A stretch of DNA of 49,544 nt, from assembly GCA_020638335.1 (NCBI GenBank), contig JACKIT010000009.1, positions 1 to 49,544 of the forward strand, given 5' to 3'. Origin of the DNA: Rhodospirillales bacterium. Its GTDB lineage: Bacteria > Pseudomonadota > Alphaproteobacteria > Micavibrionales > Micavibrionaceae. Below the pieces are notes generated by a model that worked only from the letters and a program-made list of their open reading frames with translations, was not told the origin of the DNA and made no database searches. A program made the position numbers and the translations under genes. Positions within the stretch are counted from its first letter, which is position 1. Every line of letters starts with the position of its first letter. Positions 23,927 to 31,323 of this stretch are shown one piece after another.

Positions 23927-24178
23927 ATGAGTGATATTCAAACGCAAGAAATCAGTAAGAAGCGAGCAGTCAACCTTACAGTTACGCAATCTTTATTGGA
24001 CGAAGCCAGGGCTTTAAATCTAAACACTTCTCTGGCTGCAGAACGCGGCATTGCGGAAGCCGTCCGAAAGGCCAAGGAAGACCGGTGGTTAGAGGAAAAC
24101 CAGGCGGCGATTGAAGCCCATAATAGACGAATTGAGGAACGCGGCCCTCTTTTAAAACCGTGGTGGTCAAAAACATAA
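23927..24178 (+). CDS. ccdA: Type II antitoxin, CcdA family
   Basis: 83 residues. The N-terminal ribbon-helix-helix DNA-binding part is RAVNLTVTQSLLDEARALNLNTSLAAERGIAEAV, and the C-terminal part is a charged helix (RWLEENQAAIEAHNRRIEERGPLL) ending in WWSK, the CcdB-binding tail typical of CcdA. It neutralises CcdB and represses its own operon. No ribosome site is visible before ATG 23927. Stop and next start overlap (TAATG). Confidence 0.9.
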   Translation: MSDIQTQEISKKRAVNLTVTQSLLDEARALNLNTSLAAERGIAEAVRKAKEDRWLEENQAAIEAHNRRIEERGPLLKPWWSKT

Positions 24179-24486
24179 TGGCGAGATTTGACGTCCATGA
24201 ATATGGTAGCAGCGACGTACCTTTTGTCATTGATGTGCAGGCGGATTTACTGTCTGGCTTAAAAAGCCGCGTTGTGGTCCCCTTGTTGAGAGCCCCTTTG
24301 AACGATGAAAAATTTTTCCCTCGCCTAAACCCGGTCATTATAATAAACGAAGAAAGATATATTTTGATGACTGCAGATATCGGCTCTGAGAGTTGTGATG
24401 CGCTCGGTAAAAAGGTTGCTAATCTTGAGGACCGTTATCGTCAGGAAATTACAGACGCGTTGGATTTTTTATTTCAGGGATTTTAG
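24178..24486 (+). CDS. ccdB: Type II toxin, CcdB family gyrase inhibitor
   Basis: 102 residues, the CcdB length. It opens MARFDVHEYGS, contains FVIDVQADLLSGLKSRVVVPLL and PVIIINEERYILMTADIGS, and ends ALDFLFQGF, which corresponds to the gyrase-poisoning C-terminal WGI/GF end of chromosomal CcdB proteins. CcdB traps GyrA on cut DNA. ATG 24178 overlaps the ccdA stop by one base. The module lies between the J-domain gene and cobS. Confidence 0.9.
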   Translation: MARFDVHEYGSSDVPFVIDVQADLLSGLKSRVVVPLLRAPLNDEKFFPRLNPVIIINEERYILMTADIGSESCDALGKKVANLEDRYRQEITDALDFLFQGF

Positions 24487-24500
24487 GCTAAGGAAACCTC

Positions 24501-25559
24501 ATGGAATCAATAGAAGAACTCGATAAAGAAAAAGAAGCCGCCGGGATGTCGTTCGACATCACGACGATCAAGGCCAAGGAAGGGAAATATTCTACCATTC
24601 CCGATATCAAGGTGAATGTGCGTGAGACGTTCGGCATTGACGTTGACTGGGAAGTGCCGGGCTTTAGCGAAGACAGCCAAAACGTTCCGGCGATTGATAA
24701 AACCTATCAGTTCGATCACGACACGACTTTGGCGGTGCTGGCCGGGTTTGCCTATAACCGGCGGGTGATGATTCAGGGCTATCACGGGACCGGGAAATCC
24801 ACACATATCGAACAGGTCGCCGCGCGGCTGAACTGGCCGTGTGTGCGGATCAACCTCGATTCGCATGTCAGCAGAGTCGATTTGATCGGTAAAGACACGA
24901 TTATCCTAAGGGAGGGCAAGCAGATCACCGAATGGAAGGAAGGCCTGCTGCCGTGGTCGATTCAGCATCCGGTGGCACTGGTGTTTGACGAATATGACGC
25001 GGGGCGGCCGGATGTGATGTTCGTGATCCAGCGCATTTTAGAGCAGGAAGGCAAGCTGACCCTGATAGACCAGAACCGCGTGATCCGCCCGCACCCGGCC
25101 TTTCGCCTGTTCGCCACGGCCAACACGGTGGGGCTGGGCGATACGTCCGGGCTTTATCACGGAACGCAGCAGATCAACCAGGCGCAGATGGATAGATGGA
25201 ATATCTGCGTGGCACTGAATTATCTGCCGCATGATGATGAAATGAATATTATGCTGGCGAAATTCCCCGAACTGAAAACCGATGAGGGGCGCGATATGAT
25301 CGACAAGATGGTGCGAATGGCCGATTTGACCCGCGAAGGGTTTATCAACGGCGACTTATCGACATTGATGAGCCCGCGCACGGTGATTGCCTGGATTGAA
25401 AATACGCTGATTTTTGACGGCAATCGGGATATGGCGTTTCAGATGTCCTTTATGAATAAGTGCGATGAGGCCGAGCGACCGTTGATCGCCGAGTATTATC
25501 AGCGCTGTTTTGATGTCGAACTGCCCGCAAGTGCGATACGGAATGTGGCGGTGAGTTAG
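24501..25559 (+). CDS. cobS: Cobaltochelatase subunit CobS (AAA+ ATPase)
   Basis: With CobT forms the AAA+ motor that powers Co2+ insertion into hydrogenobyrinate diamide by CobN. 352 residues. Walker A is GYHGTGKST (residues 93-101), Walker B ALVFDEYDAG, sensor-1 region FATANTVGLGD, and PRTVIAWIEN near the C-terminus. Alphaproteobacteria often keep cobST even where cobalamin synthesis is uncertain; no other cobalamin gene is in the window. A 14-base gap separates it from ccdB, so ccdAB readthrough could contribute to its expression. ATG 24546 is an alternative start. Confidence 0.92.
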   Translation: MESIEELDKEKEAAGMSFDITTIKAKEGKYSTIPDIKVNVRETFGIDVDWEVPGFSEDSQNVPAIDKTYQFDHDTTLAVLAGFAYNRRVMIQGYHGTGKSTHIEQVAARLNWPCVRINLDSHVSRVDLIGKDTIILREGKQITEWKEGLLPWSIQHPVALVFDEYDAGRPDVMFVIQRILEQEGKLTLIDQNRVIRPHPAFRLFATANTVGLGDTSGLYHGTQQINQAQMDRWNICVALNYLPHDDEMNIMLAKFPELKTDEGRDMIDKMVRMADLTREGFINGDLSTLMSPRTVIAWIENTLIFDGNRDMAFQMSFMNKCDEAERPLIAEYYQRCFDVELPASAIRNVAVS

Positions 25560-25561
25560 GC

Positions 25562-25600
25562 TTGACAAAAGTGACACATAAGTGGTACACTCTATATGTG
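25562..25600 (+). promoter_or_regulatory. Promoter and possible operator of the relBE-like pair
   Basis: TTGACA (25562-25567), 18 bases, TACACT (25586-25591). CACATA (25575-25580) and TATGTG (25595-25600) form an inverted repeat around the -10 box, the place where an antitoxin would be expected to bind. A proper ribosome site, AGGAG, follows at 25601-25605, 8 bases before the antitoxin ATG. Confidence 0.7.
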
Positions 25601-25613
25601 AGGAGATGAAGCC

Positions 25614-25838
25614 ATGCCGACCGAGAACCCGCGTATACAAGTCACGCTTGATAAAGAAACCCATGCCATTTTAACAGAAATGGCGCAGCGGCATGATTTG
25701 TCCAAATCCGCCATGGCAAAAAAGCTGATGCGCGATGCGATGCTTTATGATGAGGATTACAACCTGTCGATGATCGCGCTGGAACGCGATACCGAGGACG
25801 CTGTTTGGATTGAGGACAGCGATGCCATCTGGGAATGA
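25614..25838 (+). CDS. Antitoxin with a ribbon-helix-helix N-terminus (RelB-like)
   Basis: 74 residues: an N-terminal ribbon-helix-helix (IQVTLDKETHAILTEMAQRHDLSKSAMAKKLMRDAM) that should bind the operator just upstream, and an acidic C-terminal tail (ERDTEDAVWIEDSDAIWE) suited to cover the basic toxin. It overlaps the toxin gene by 17 bases. Confidence 0.85.
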   Translation: MPTENPRIQVTLDKETHAILTEMAQRHDLSKSAMAKKLMRDAMLYDEDYNLSMIALERDTEDAVWIEDSDAIWE

Positions 25839-26106
25839 CACTTACAAAATTATTTTAGAAGACGATGTTGTCCGTCGAGACATTCCGAGACTACCGCAAA
25901 TGGTTCGGCAGCATGTTAAAAAAGCCATTCGTGAGAAGCTGACACGCCTTCCCGAAACATTCGGAAAACCTCTGCGCCACAACTGGAAAGGGTTTTTCCG
26001 TTTGCGTGTAGGCGATTACCGGGTTGTGTACCGCATCGATGAGCCGCGCAAAACCGTTTGCGTCGTGGCCATTAAACACAGACGGTTTGTGTATGAGGAG
26101 CCCTGA
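25822..26106 (+). CDS. RelE/ParE-superfamily toxin
   Basis: 94 residues from ATG 25822. Shows the RelE fold pattern: YKIILEDDVVRRDIPRLPQMVRQHVKKAI, KPLRHNWKGFFRLRVGDYRVVYRID and VVAIKHRRFVYEE. The basic residues in RLRVGDYRVVYR and KHRR are those used by ribosome-dependent mRNA interferases, so RelE-like cleavage is more likely than ParE-like gyrase inhibition, though this is not certain. Paired with the preceding antitoxin between cobS and cobT. Confidence 0.88.
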   Translation: MPSGNDTYKIILEDDVVRRDIPRLPQMVRQHVKKAIREKLTRLPETFGKPLRHNWKGFFRLRVGDYRVVYRIDEPRKTVCVVAIKHRRFVYEEP

Positions 26107-26107
26107 T

Positions 26108-26470
26108 TTACTTGGCGGCTTCAGGCTCTTGCAGCAAAGAAAGATCGGCTTCCCGAACGAGCGGAACACATTTATCCATGTACTCATTTACAGCAGCATT
26201 TGGGGACGAGTGTTTTATTCCTGTAAACTGCTCAGAGAGTATCCTACACACAAATTTCGAGCCTTGATCCCGGAGGCCTGCCCTTATTTGCGCGTATTGC
26301 TCCGGGGTCAATATTCGTGCATTCTTAGCCGCGTCTTTTAGATTTGCGGATAAAAAATCCCTTTCGAAATCTTTCGTAGTCTTATACGTTCCTAAATTGA
26401 AACCTGAAAAGACCGACAAACCAAAAGCGGCGGATAGCGCCACGACATCTACTATTCTATTATTTGACAT
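26108..26470 (-). CDS. Hypothetical membrane-anchored protein (120 aa)
   Basis: A hydrophobic segment at residues ~8-27 (VVALSAAFGLSVFSGFNLG) could be a membrane anchor or uncleaved signal. The rest is helical and polar, with LTPEQYAQIRAGLRDQGSKFVCRIL and two Cys (residues ~75 and ~101). AGGGAA precedes ATG 26470 by about 5 bases. It lies on the opposite strand between the toxin and cobT and looks like an inserted accessory gene. No family recognised. Confidence 0.6.
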   Translation of the reverse strand: MSNNRIVDVVALSAAFGLSVFSGFNLGTYKTTKDFERDFLSANLKDAAKNARILTPEQYAQIRAGLRDQGSKFVCRILSEQFTGIKHSSPNAAVNEYMDKCVPLVREADLSLLQEPEAAK

Positions 26471-26567
26471 GCAATTTCCCTTTTCTGTTTTCGAAAAATC
26501 GCCTCATCATATACAATATGAAAAAAAAATCAAGGTTTTTCGTAAAATAATTTTTGCTTCTCAATGT

Positions 26568-26655
26568 GTCATTGCGAGGGCGCGTAGCAACCGAAGCAAT
26601 CCACAACACCGCACTGGATTGCTTCGTCGAAGCTGAAGCTTCTCCTCGCAATGAC
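26568..26655. repeat. Palindromic element (GTCATTGCGAGG type) before cobT
   Basis: GTCATTGCGAGG (from 26568) and CCTCGCAATGAC (to 26655) are perfect inverted ends. An inner perfect 12-base pair CGAAGCAATCCA / TGGATTGCTTCG surrounds an 11-base loop. It is the same family as the element at 30145-30216. The cobT frame is open through the whole element. Confidence 0.9.
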
Positions 26656-26673
26656 GTTGTGGTAAAAACACTC

Positions 26674-28527
26674 ATGAATAACGACCCAACACTCGATAAC
26701 GAAACCTTCAAGCAAGTCACGGCGGCGGCTTTGCGGACGCTGGCCGGGGAAAAGGATTTAGAGGTCACATACTCTGCGGCGGAAAAGCCGGTGGGGAAAG
26801 CACCGCTGGGCGGACATCCGCGCCTGCCGGAGCCGGGACATAATCTTCCGCCAGCGGAAAAACGATTGTTGCGCGGGTGTGCGGATGCGCAAGCGCTCTA
26901 TATCGCCCATCATGACGATGCCCTGCACCGTCGCCTCTCACCGCGTGATGCGCAAGCACAGGAAGCGTTTAACGCGCTGGAACAGGCGCGATGCGAGGCG
27001 CTGGGCATGGCAGAGATGCGCGGCGTGGCTAGCAATTTGTCGGCCGTTTTGGATGAGAAATGCAAACGCGCCGGATTTGATACGCTGACCAGTAAAGACC
27101 AAGCGCCACTGGGCGATGCGTTGCATGTGCTGGCGCGGCTGGCGCTCAGCGGTGAAGATGCACCGCATTCGGCCGATACATTGGTGAAGCTTTGGGAGTC
27201 GGCCCTACAATCGTCGCAAGCGCAGGCAACGCTCGCAGCGCTGAAAGACAATCTTCATGATCAGCGTGCCTTTGCCGCGCAAGCGATGCAGCTTTTGGAA
27301 ACTCTCGATATGCCGGTGGAGGGGCGTGGTGATAATCCTGGTGAAGATGGCGAAGAGGCCGAAAGTGCGCCGCAGGCTGACCAGCCACAAAATCGGGAAC
27401 AGGATGAAGACGGCGAGGAACAGGCAGGCGAGGATTCCAGCGCCGAGGCCGGGATGGATGATAGCTATGAAGGCGATAGGGACCCTCAAGATAGCGATGG
27501 GCCGCTGGAAGAGAGCAGCGAAATGGATGATATGCCCGATCAGGCCGGGGAGATGCAAACCGATCCGGCGTTGCAAAAGCGCAAGGATTTTCTGGAAGGC
27601 GCGCGGGAACGGTATCATGTTTACACCACACAGTTTGATGAAGAGATCGACGCGGCGGAGCTGGCCGATCCGGGCGAATTAACCCGCCTGCGCCATATGC
27701 TCAATACGCAACTGGCCAGCCATCAGGCGATTATCACCAAGCTGGCCAACCGGTTACAGCGCAGGGTGATGGCCCAGCAACGCCGAAGCTGGGAGTTTGG
27801 TCTGGATGAAGGCATTCTCGATCCGTCGCGGCTGGCGCGCATTATTGCCAATCCGACTGTGCCGGTGCAATACAAAGCCGAAAAAGAAACGGCGTTTCGT
27901 GATACCGTTGTTACAATCCTGATCGACAACTCCGGCTCTATGCGTGGGCGCCCGATTGCGCTGGCGGCGATGAGTGCGGATATTATTTCACAGACGCTAG
28001 AGCGCTGCGGGGTCAAGAGTGAAATTCTGGGCTTTACCACACGGGCGTGGAAAGGCGGGAAGTCGCGTGAGTTGTGGATGGATCAGGGCCGCCCGCCTGA
28101 GCCGGGGCGGCTGAATGATATTCGTCATATCATCTATAAGGCTGCGGATGCGCCAATGCGCCGAACGCGGAAGAATCTGGGGCTGATGCTCAAAGAAGGT
28201 ATTTTGAAGGAGAATATCGACGGCGAAGCGCTGGTCTGGGCGTATAACCGGCTGGCACGCAGGCCTGAAGCACGCAAGATCCTGATGGTGATTTCCGATG
28301 GAGCGCCGGTCGATGATTCGACCCTGTCGGTGAATCCGTCGAATATTTTAGAGGCAGATTTGCGCAATGTGATTGGCTGGATTGAGGACAAAAGCGATAT
28401 TGAGATTAGTGCGATCGGTATCGGCCATGACGTAACACGCTATTATACCCGGGCGATGACGATTGCAGATGCGGATGAACTGGCCAAGGCATTGATTGAC
28501 CAGCTTGAAGGGCTGTTTGGGGAATAG
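26674..28527 (+). CDS. cobT: Cobaltochelatase subunit CobT
   Basis: Partner of CobS in the cobalt chelatase. From ATG 26674 it has 617 residues. A helical N-terminal domain (~1-215) is followed by a strongly acidic linker (~220-300, EDEDGEE-type), then DPALQKRKDFLEGARERYHVYTTQFDEE, and a C-terminal von Willebrand A domain with the MIDAS motif DNSGSM and SDGAPVDDS. In frame the ORF opens earlier, at 26554, but those 40 residues derive from a palindromic repeat. Two accessory genes and a toxin-antitoxin pair separate it from cobS, with which it is usually adjacent. Confidence 0.92.
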   Translation: MNNDPTLDNETFKQVTAAALRTLAGEKDLEVTYSAAEKPVGKAPLGGHPRLPEPGHNLPPAEKRLLRGCADAQALYIAHHDDALHRRLSPRDAQAQEAFNALEQARCEALGMAEMRGVASNLSAVLDEKCKRAGFDTLTSKDQAPLGDALHVLARLALSGEDAPHSADTLVKLWESALQSSQAQATLAALKDNLHDQRAFAAQAMQLLETLDMPVEGRGDNPGEDGEEAESAPQADQPQNREQDEDGEEQAGEDSSAEAGMDDSYEGDRDPQDSDGPLEESSEMDDMPDQAGEMQTDPALQKRKDFLEGARERYHVYTTQFDEEIDAAELADPGELTRLRHMLNTQLASHQAIITKLANRLQRRVMAQQRRSWEFGLDEGILDPSRLARIIANPTVPVQYKAEKETAFRDTVVTILIDNSGSMRGRPIALAAMSADIISQTLERCGVKSEILGFTTRAWKGGKSRELWMDQGRPPEPGRLNDIRHIIYKAADAPMRRTRKNLGLMLKEGILKENIDGEALVWAYNRLARRPEARKILMVISDGAPVDDSTLSVNPSNILEADLRNVIGWIEDKSDIEISAIGIGHDVTRYYTRAMTIADADELAKALIDQLEGLFGE

Positions 28528-28536
28528 CAATGTTAT

Positions 28537-28666
28537 CCCCTCACCCAGCCTCGGCTAAGGCGCAAGCCCCTAAGCCTCGTCAACCCTCTCCCTTGGGGAG
28601 AGGGGTATGTTGAGCTTATCACGCCGTAACGCAGTGAAGGCGTGTTAGCGAGACTTGGGTGAGGGG
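28537..28666. repeat. GC-rich palindromic element between cobT and hisS
   Basis: CCCCTCACCC at the left end is mirrored by GGGTGAGGGG at the right. The centre holds CCCTCTCCC-tt-GGGGAGAGGG (28584-28605). It fills most of the 201-base gap and begins 9 bases after the cobT stop. A dispersed REP-like family with this theme is common in proteobacteria. It could also act as a transcription barrier. Confidence 0.8.
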
Positions 28667-28728
28667 TTATGCTTTGTCTGCATATATGCCCTCTCGACTT
28701 CACCAAAGATGCCATGTAAAAGACCTTT

Positions 28729-30138
28729 ATGAGCGAGAAAAAGAAGATATATAAACCCAAACCCGTAAGTGGTTTTCCTGAATGGCTGCCGGAATATCGC
28801 GCGGTTGAGCAGCGCTGGCTGGATAAAATCCGCGGCGTGTTTGAAAGCTATGGTTATTGTTCGATAGAAACGCCCGCCATTGAGGAACTGGAGGTGATTG
28901 CCGCCAAGGGTGAGGACGTTGATAAAGAGATTTACGTGCTGGAGCGCTTGCAGGCCGACCCGGATGAGAAAAAAGATGCGCGGCTGGCGCTGCATTTCGA
29001 CCAGACGGTGCCGCTGGCGCGCTATGTCGCGCAGCATTTCGCCGATCTGACCTTTCCATTTAAACGCTATCAGATGCAGAAAGTCTGGCGCGGCGAGCGC
29101 CCGCAGATGGGCCGGATGCGCGAATTTTATCAATGCGATATCGATGTGATCAATGTCGATTCCCTGCCCCTGCATTTCGATGCGGAAGTGGCGGCGATTT
29201 GTTATGAAGCGCTTGAGGCGCTGGATATTGGGCGGGTGCAACTGCGGATTAGTAACCGAAAGATTTTGATGGGGTTTTTGGAAAGCTTAAATGTTCCGGA
29301 TAAAAAAACTAACGGCGAAACTACAGTCAAACTCTCAGATGAAACCAAAGCAGAAATTATAAGAGACATCGACAAGCTTGAGAAAATCGGAAAAAAAGTC
29401 TTGCTATCAAGACTCGAACAAACCCTTTTGGTGGTCGGAGAGTTAGGGGTTAATTTTCAGACATTTATAGAACCTTTTTTGAATCTTGCGGAAACTAAAA
29501 TAAAGCCCGGTGAAAATATTCTGGAATTGTTTCAAAACAATAGCGAGATTGATTCAAGTAACGAAATGCTGCGTGAAGGGATTGAAGAACTTCAATTTGT
29601 ACTGGACCAACTCGCCCACCTCCCTGAACATGCGGTGGTTGCCGACCTGTCCATCGTGCGGGGGCTGGATTATTACACCGGGACGGTCTATGAGACGCAG
29701 CTTTTGGACGTGCCGGAATTTGTCGGTTCGGTATGTTCGGGCGGGCGGTATGACGATCTGGCAGGCAGTTATATCAACAAGCACTTGCCCGGCGTAGGGA
29801 TCTCTATCGGCTTTACGCGGCTGTTTGATGTGCTACGCCAGGCGGGTAAAATCCAGCCCGGACAAAAATCCCCGGCGGACGTGCTAGTGGTTTTGCCATC
29901 TGAGGAACGTCGGGCTGAAGCGGCGCAAACAGCGCGCACCCTGCGTGAGCGCGGCCTGAAGGTCGAGCTGTATCATGCCCCGCAAAAAGTCGGCAAACAG
30001 ATCTCTTATGCTGAGAAAAAAGGCATTCCTTATGTGTGGTTCCCGCCGTTTGAGGATGGAAACGCGCACGAAGTTAAAAATATGGCCACTGGTGAGCAGA
30101 CTGAGGCCACCCCGAATGATTGGACAATGAATGATTAA
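28729..30138 (+). CDS. hisS: Histidyl-tRNA synthetase
   Basis: Charges tRNA-His. 469 residues, class II fold: motif 2 FKRYQMQKVWRGERPQMGRMREFYQCDID, HisA motif RGLDYYTGTVYE, motif 3 GVGISIGFTRL, and an anticodon-binding domain after ~375 (ADVLVVLPSEERRAEAA). Residues ~185-290 (bases ~29283-29600) form the insertion domain and are distinctly AT-rich compared with the rest of the gene, which hints at a mosaic origin or relaxed selection there. The last 8 bases overlap the start of the next gene. Confidence 0.94.
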   Translation: MSEKKKIYKPKPVSGFPEWLPEYRAVEQRWLDKIRGVFESYGYCSIETPAIEELEVIAAKGEDVDKEIYVLERLQADPDEKKDARLALHFDQTVPLARYVAQHFADLTFPFKRYQMQKVWRGERPQMGRMREFYQCDIDVINVDSLPLHFDAEVAAICYEALEALDIGRVQLRISNRKILMGFLESLNVPDKKTNGETTVKLSDETKAEIIRDIDKLEKIGKKVLLSRLEQTLLVVGELGVNFQTFIEPFLNLAETKIKPGENILELFQNNSEIDSSNEMLREGIEELQFVLDQLAHLPEHAVVADLSIVRGLDYYTGTVYETQLLDVPEFVGSVCSGGRYDDLAGSYINKHLPGVGISIGFTRLFDVLRQAGKIQPGQKSPADVLVVLPSEERRAEAAQTARTLRERGLKVELYHAPQKVGKQISYAEKKGIPYVWFPPFEDGNAHEVKNMATGEQTEATPNDWTMND

Positions 30139-30805
30139 TAATCTGTCATTGCGAGCGCTAGCGAAGCAATCCAGATTCTGGATTGCCGCGTCGGCCTTCG
30201 CTCTCCTCGCAATGACGGTGATGCCTGCATTGGCGCAAGACGAAGGGACTCAAACTGAGAAAGAACAGCCCGCTGAAGAACCACAAGGGCATACATATTC
30301 CCCTGATTTTTGTGAATTTTCCGTGACATTCCCCGACGAGCCTTACAGTTCGCGGCGCTGTGAGGATGAGAGCAAAGAAAGATGTTACGATCTGGTGAGC
30401 TACACGCAGGTTTACGAGATGTCCTCAACCATCAACTTTCGGATTATATGCAACCCGATTGATTCTGCCGTCTATAACGAATACAGCGCCGAAGTGATGC
30501 AGACAACCTTGCGGGCGATGACACGCAAAACGGTTGTTGAAGAATATAATAGCGGTTTTCGTGAGGGTAACGGCTATAAGCAGGCGGGGCTTGCAGGCGC
30601 GGGCAAAGTTGGGCGCACACCGATGATTTATATTGCGCAGCTGTGGATCGGTAAGCAGTCAGCTTTTTCTGTTGAAGCGGAGTTGATCGGCGAGGCGCAT
30701 GATGCGGCGGACAAGCTGTTTAGCGATGTTCTAAGGACCGTGCATTATAGCGGTGTTAAAGACACCCCGCCGCCTGTCAAGACCGAAGCGCCGAAGCGGG
30801 ATTAG
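30131..30805 (+). CDS. Secreted Cys-containing protein whose signal peptide is encoded by a palindromic repeat
   Basis: 224 residues. A Sec signal peptide covers residues ~1-35: basic n-region with RALAKQSR, hydrophobic FWIAASAFALLAMTVMP, and cleavage after ALA before QDEG. Bases 30145-30216, a palindromic element, encode residues 6-29 of it. The mature protein begins acidic and Gln-rich, then CEFSVTFPDEPYSSRRCED, CYDLVSYTQVYEMSSTINFRIIC with several Cys that could form disulfides, and FSVEAELIGEAHDAADKLF. No family recognised. ATG 30131 overlaps the hisS stop by 8 bases. The stop overlaps sufE convergently. Confidence 0.75.
   Translation: MINNLSLRALAKQSRFWIAASAFALLAMTVMPALAQDEGTQTEKEQPAEEPQGHTYSPDFCEFSVTFPDEPYSSRRCEDESKERCYDLVSYTQVYEMSSTINFRIICNPIDSAVYNEYSAEVMQTTLRAMTRKTVVEEYNSGFREGNGYKQAGLAGAGKVGRTPMIYIAQLWIGKQSAFSVEAELIGEAHDAADKLFSDVLRTVHYSGVKDTPPPVKTEAPKRD
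30145..30216. repeat. Palindromic element (GTCATTGCGAG type) inside the signal peptide region
   Basis: GTCATTGCGAG (from 30145) is mirrored by CTCGCAATGAC (to 30216), with an inner GCAATCCAG / CTGGATTGC pair around a 3-base loop. Same family as 26568-26655 and entered in the same reading frame (TCA TTG CGA). Here its 72 bases keep the frame open and read as a hydrophobic peptide. Confidence 0.9.
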
Positions 30806-31203
30806 ACCGCAAGCGCTCTGATCCGCTCCACCATGGCGAAAAAGCCGTTGCGGCGGTTGGGGGAAAGGTTCTGGTCGAGGCCCATTTGCGTAAAAGCGGC
30901 CTGAATATCGATTTGCCCGAGTTTTGAAAGCTCCACGCCCTGATAGGTTTTATCGAGAATGGCAATCAGTCCGCGAACGATATGGGCGTCGCTGTCAGCC
31001 TTGAAATGAAACTTCCCATCCCGAATTTCCGGTACAATCCAGACGCGTGAAGTGCAGCCGCGCACCAGCGATTCATCGTTTTTCAGCGCTTCATCCATGG
31101 CCGGCAGCGCGCGCCCAAGATCAATGAGATAGCGGTAGCGCTCCTCCCAATCGTCAAAAAGTGCAAAATCTTCTATCAGTTCGTTTAAGGTTTCCTGACT
31201 CAT
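30802..31203 (-). CDS. sufE: SufE-type cysteine desulfurase activator
   Basis: Accepts sulfur from SufS for Fe-S cluster assembly. 133 residues from ATG 31203: ELIEDFALFDDWEERYRYLIDLGRALP is the standard N-terminus, VRGCTSRVWI carries the acceptor Cys, and HFKADSDAHIVRGLIAIL and GLDQNLSPNRRNGFFAMVERI are family blocks. An upstream in-frame start at 31302 would add 33 non-family residues and lacks a ribosome site. It converges with the secreted-protein gene (4-base overlap) and diverges from clpX. No other suf genes are nearby. Confidence 0.93.
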   Translation of the reverse strand: MSQETLNELIEDFALFDDWEERYRYLIDLGRALPAMDEALKNDESLVRGCTSRVWIVPEIRDGKFHFKADSDAHIVRGLIAILDKTYQGVELSKLGQIDIQAAFTQMGLDQNLSPNRRNGFFAMVERIRALAV

Positions 31204-31323
31204 GGGCAGTTGTATAACATTTATTTTCGTGAGAAAAACTCTAAATTCTTGATATAAGGCTTGCGCGTGCCCCTTCGCGTTGGCTAGATTGAAGAATAAC
31301 ATAAAGGATGGACCCCTCTTTCC

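Noticed and set aside
26554..26673. Extended N-terminus of CobT from ATG 26554
   Set aside because: These 40 codons mostly come from a palindromic repeat; CobT homology begins after ATG 26674. Noted as a finding rather than annotated.
28729..29241. Antisense open frames in hisS
   Set aside because: They follow hisS codon structure and have no homology.
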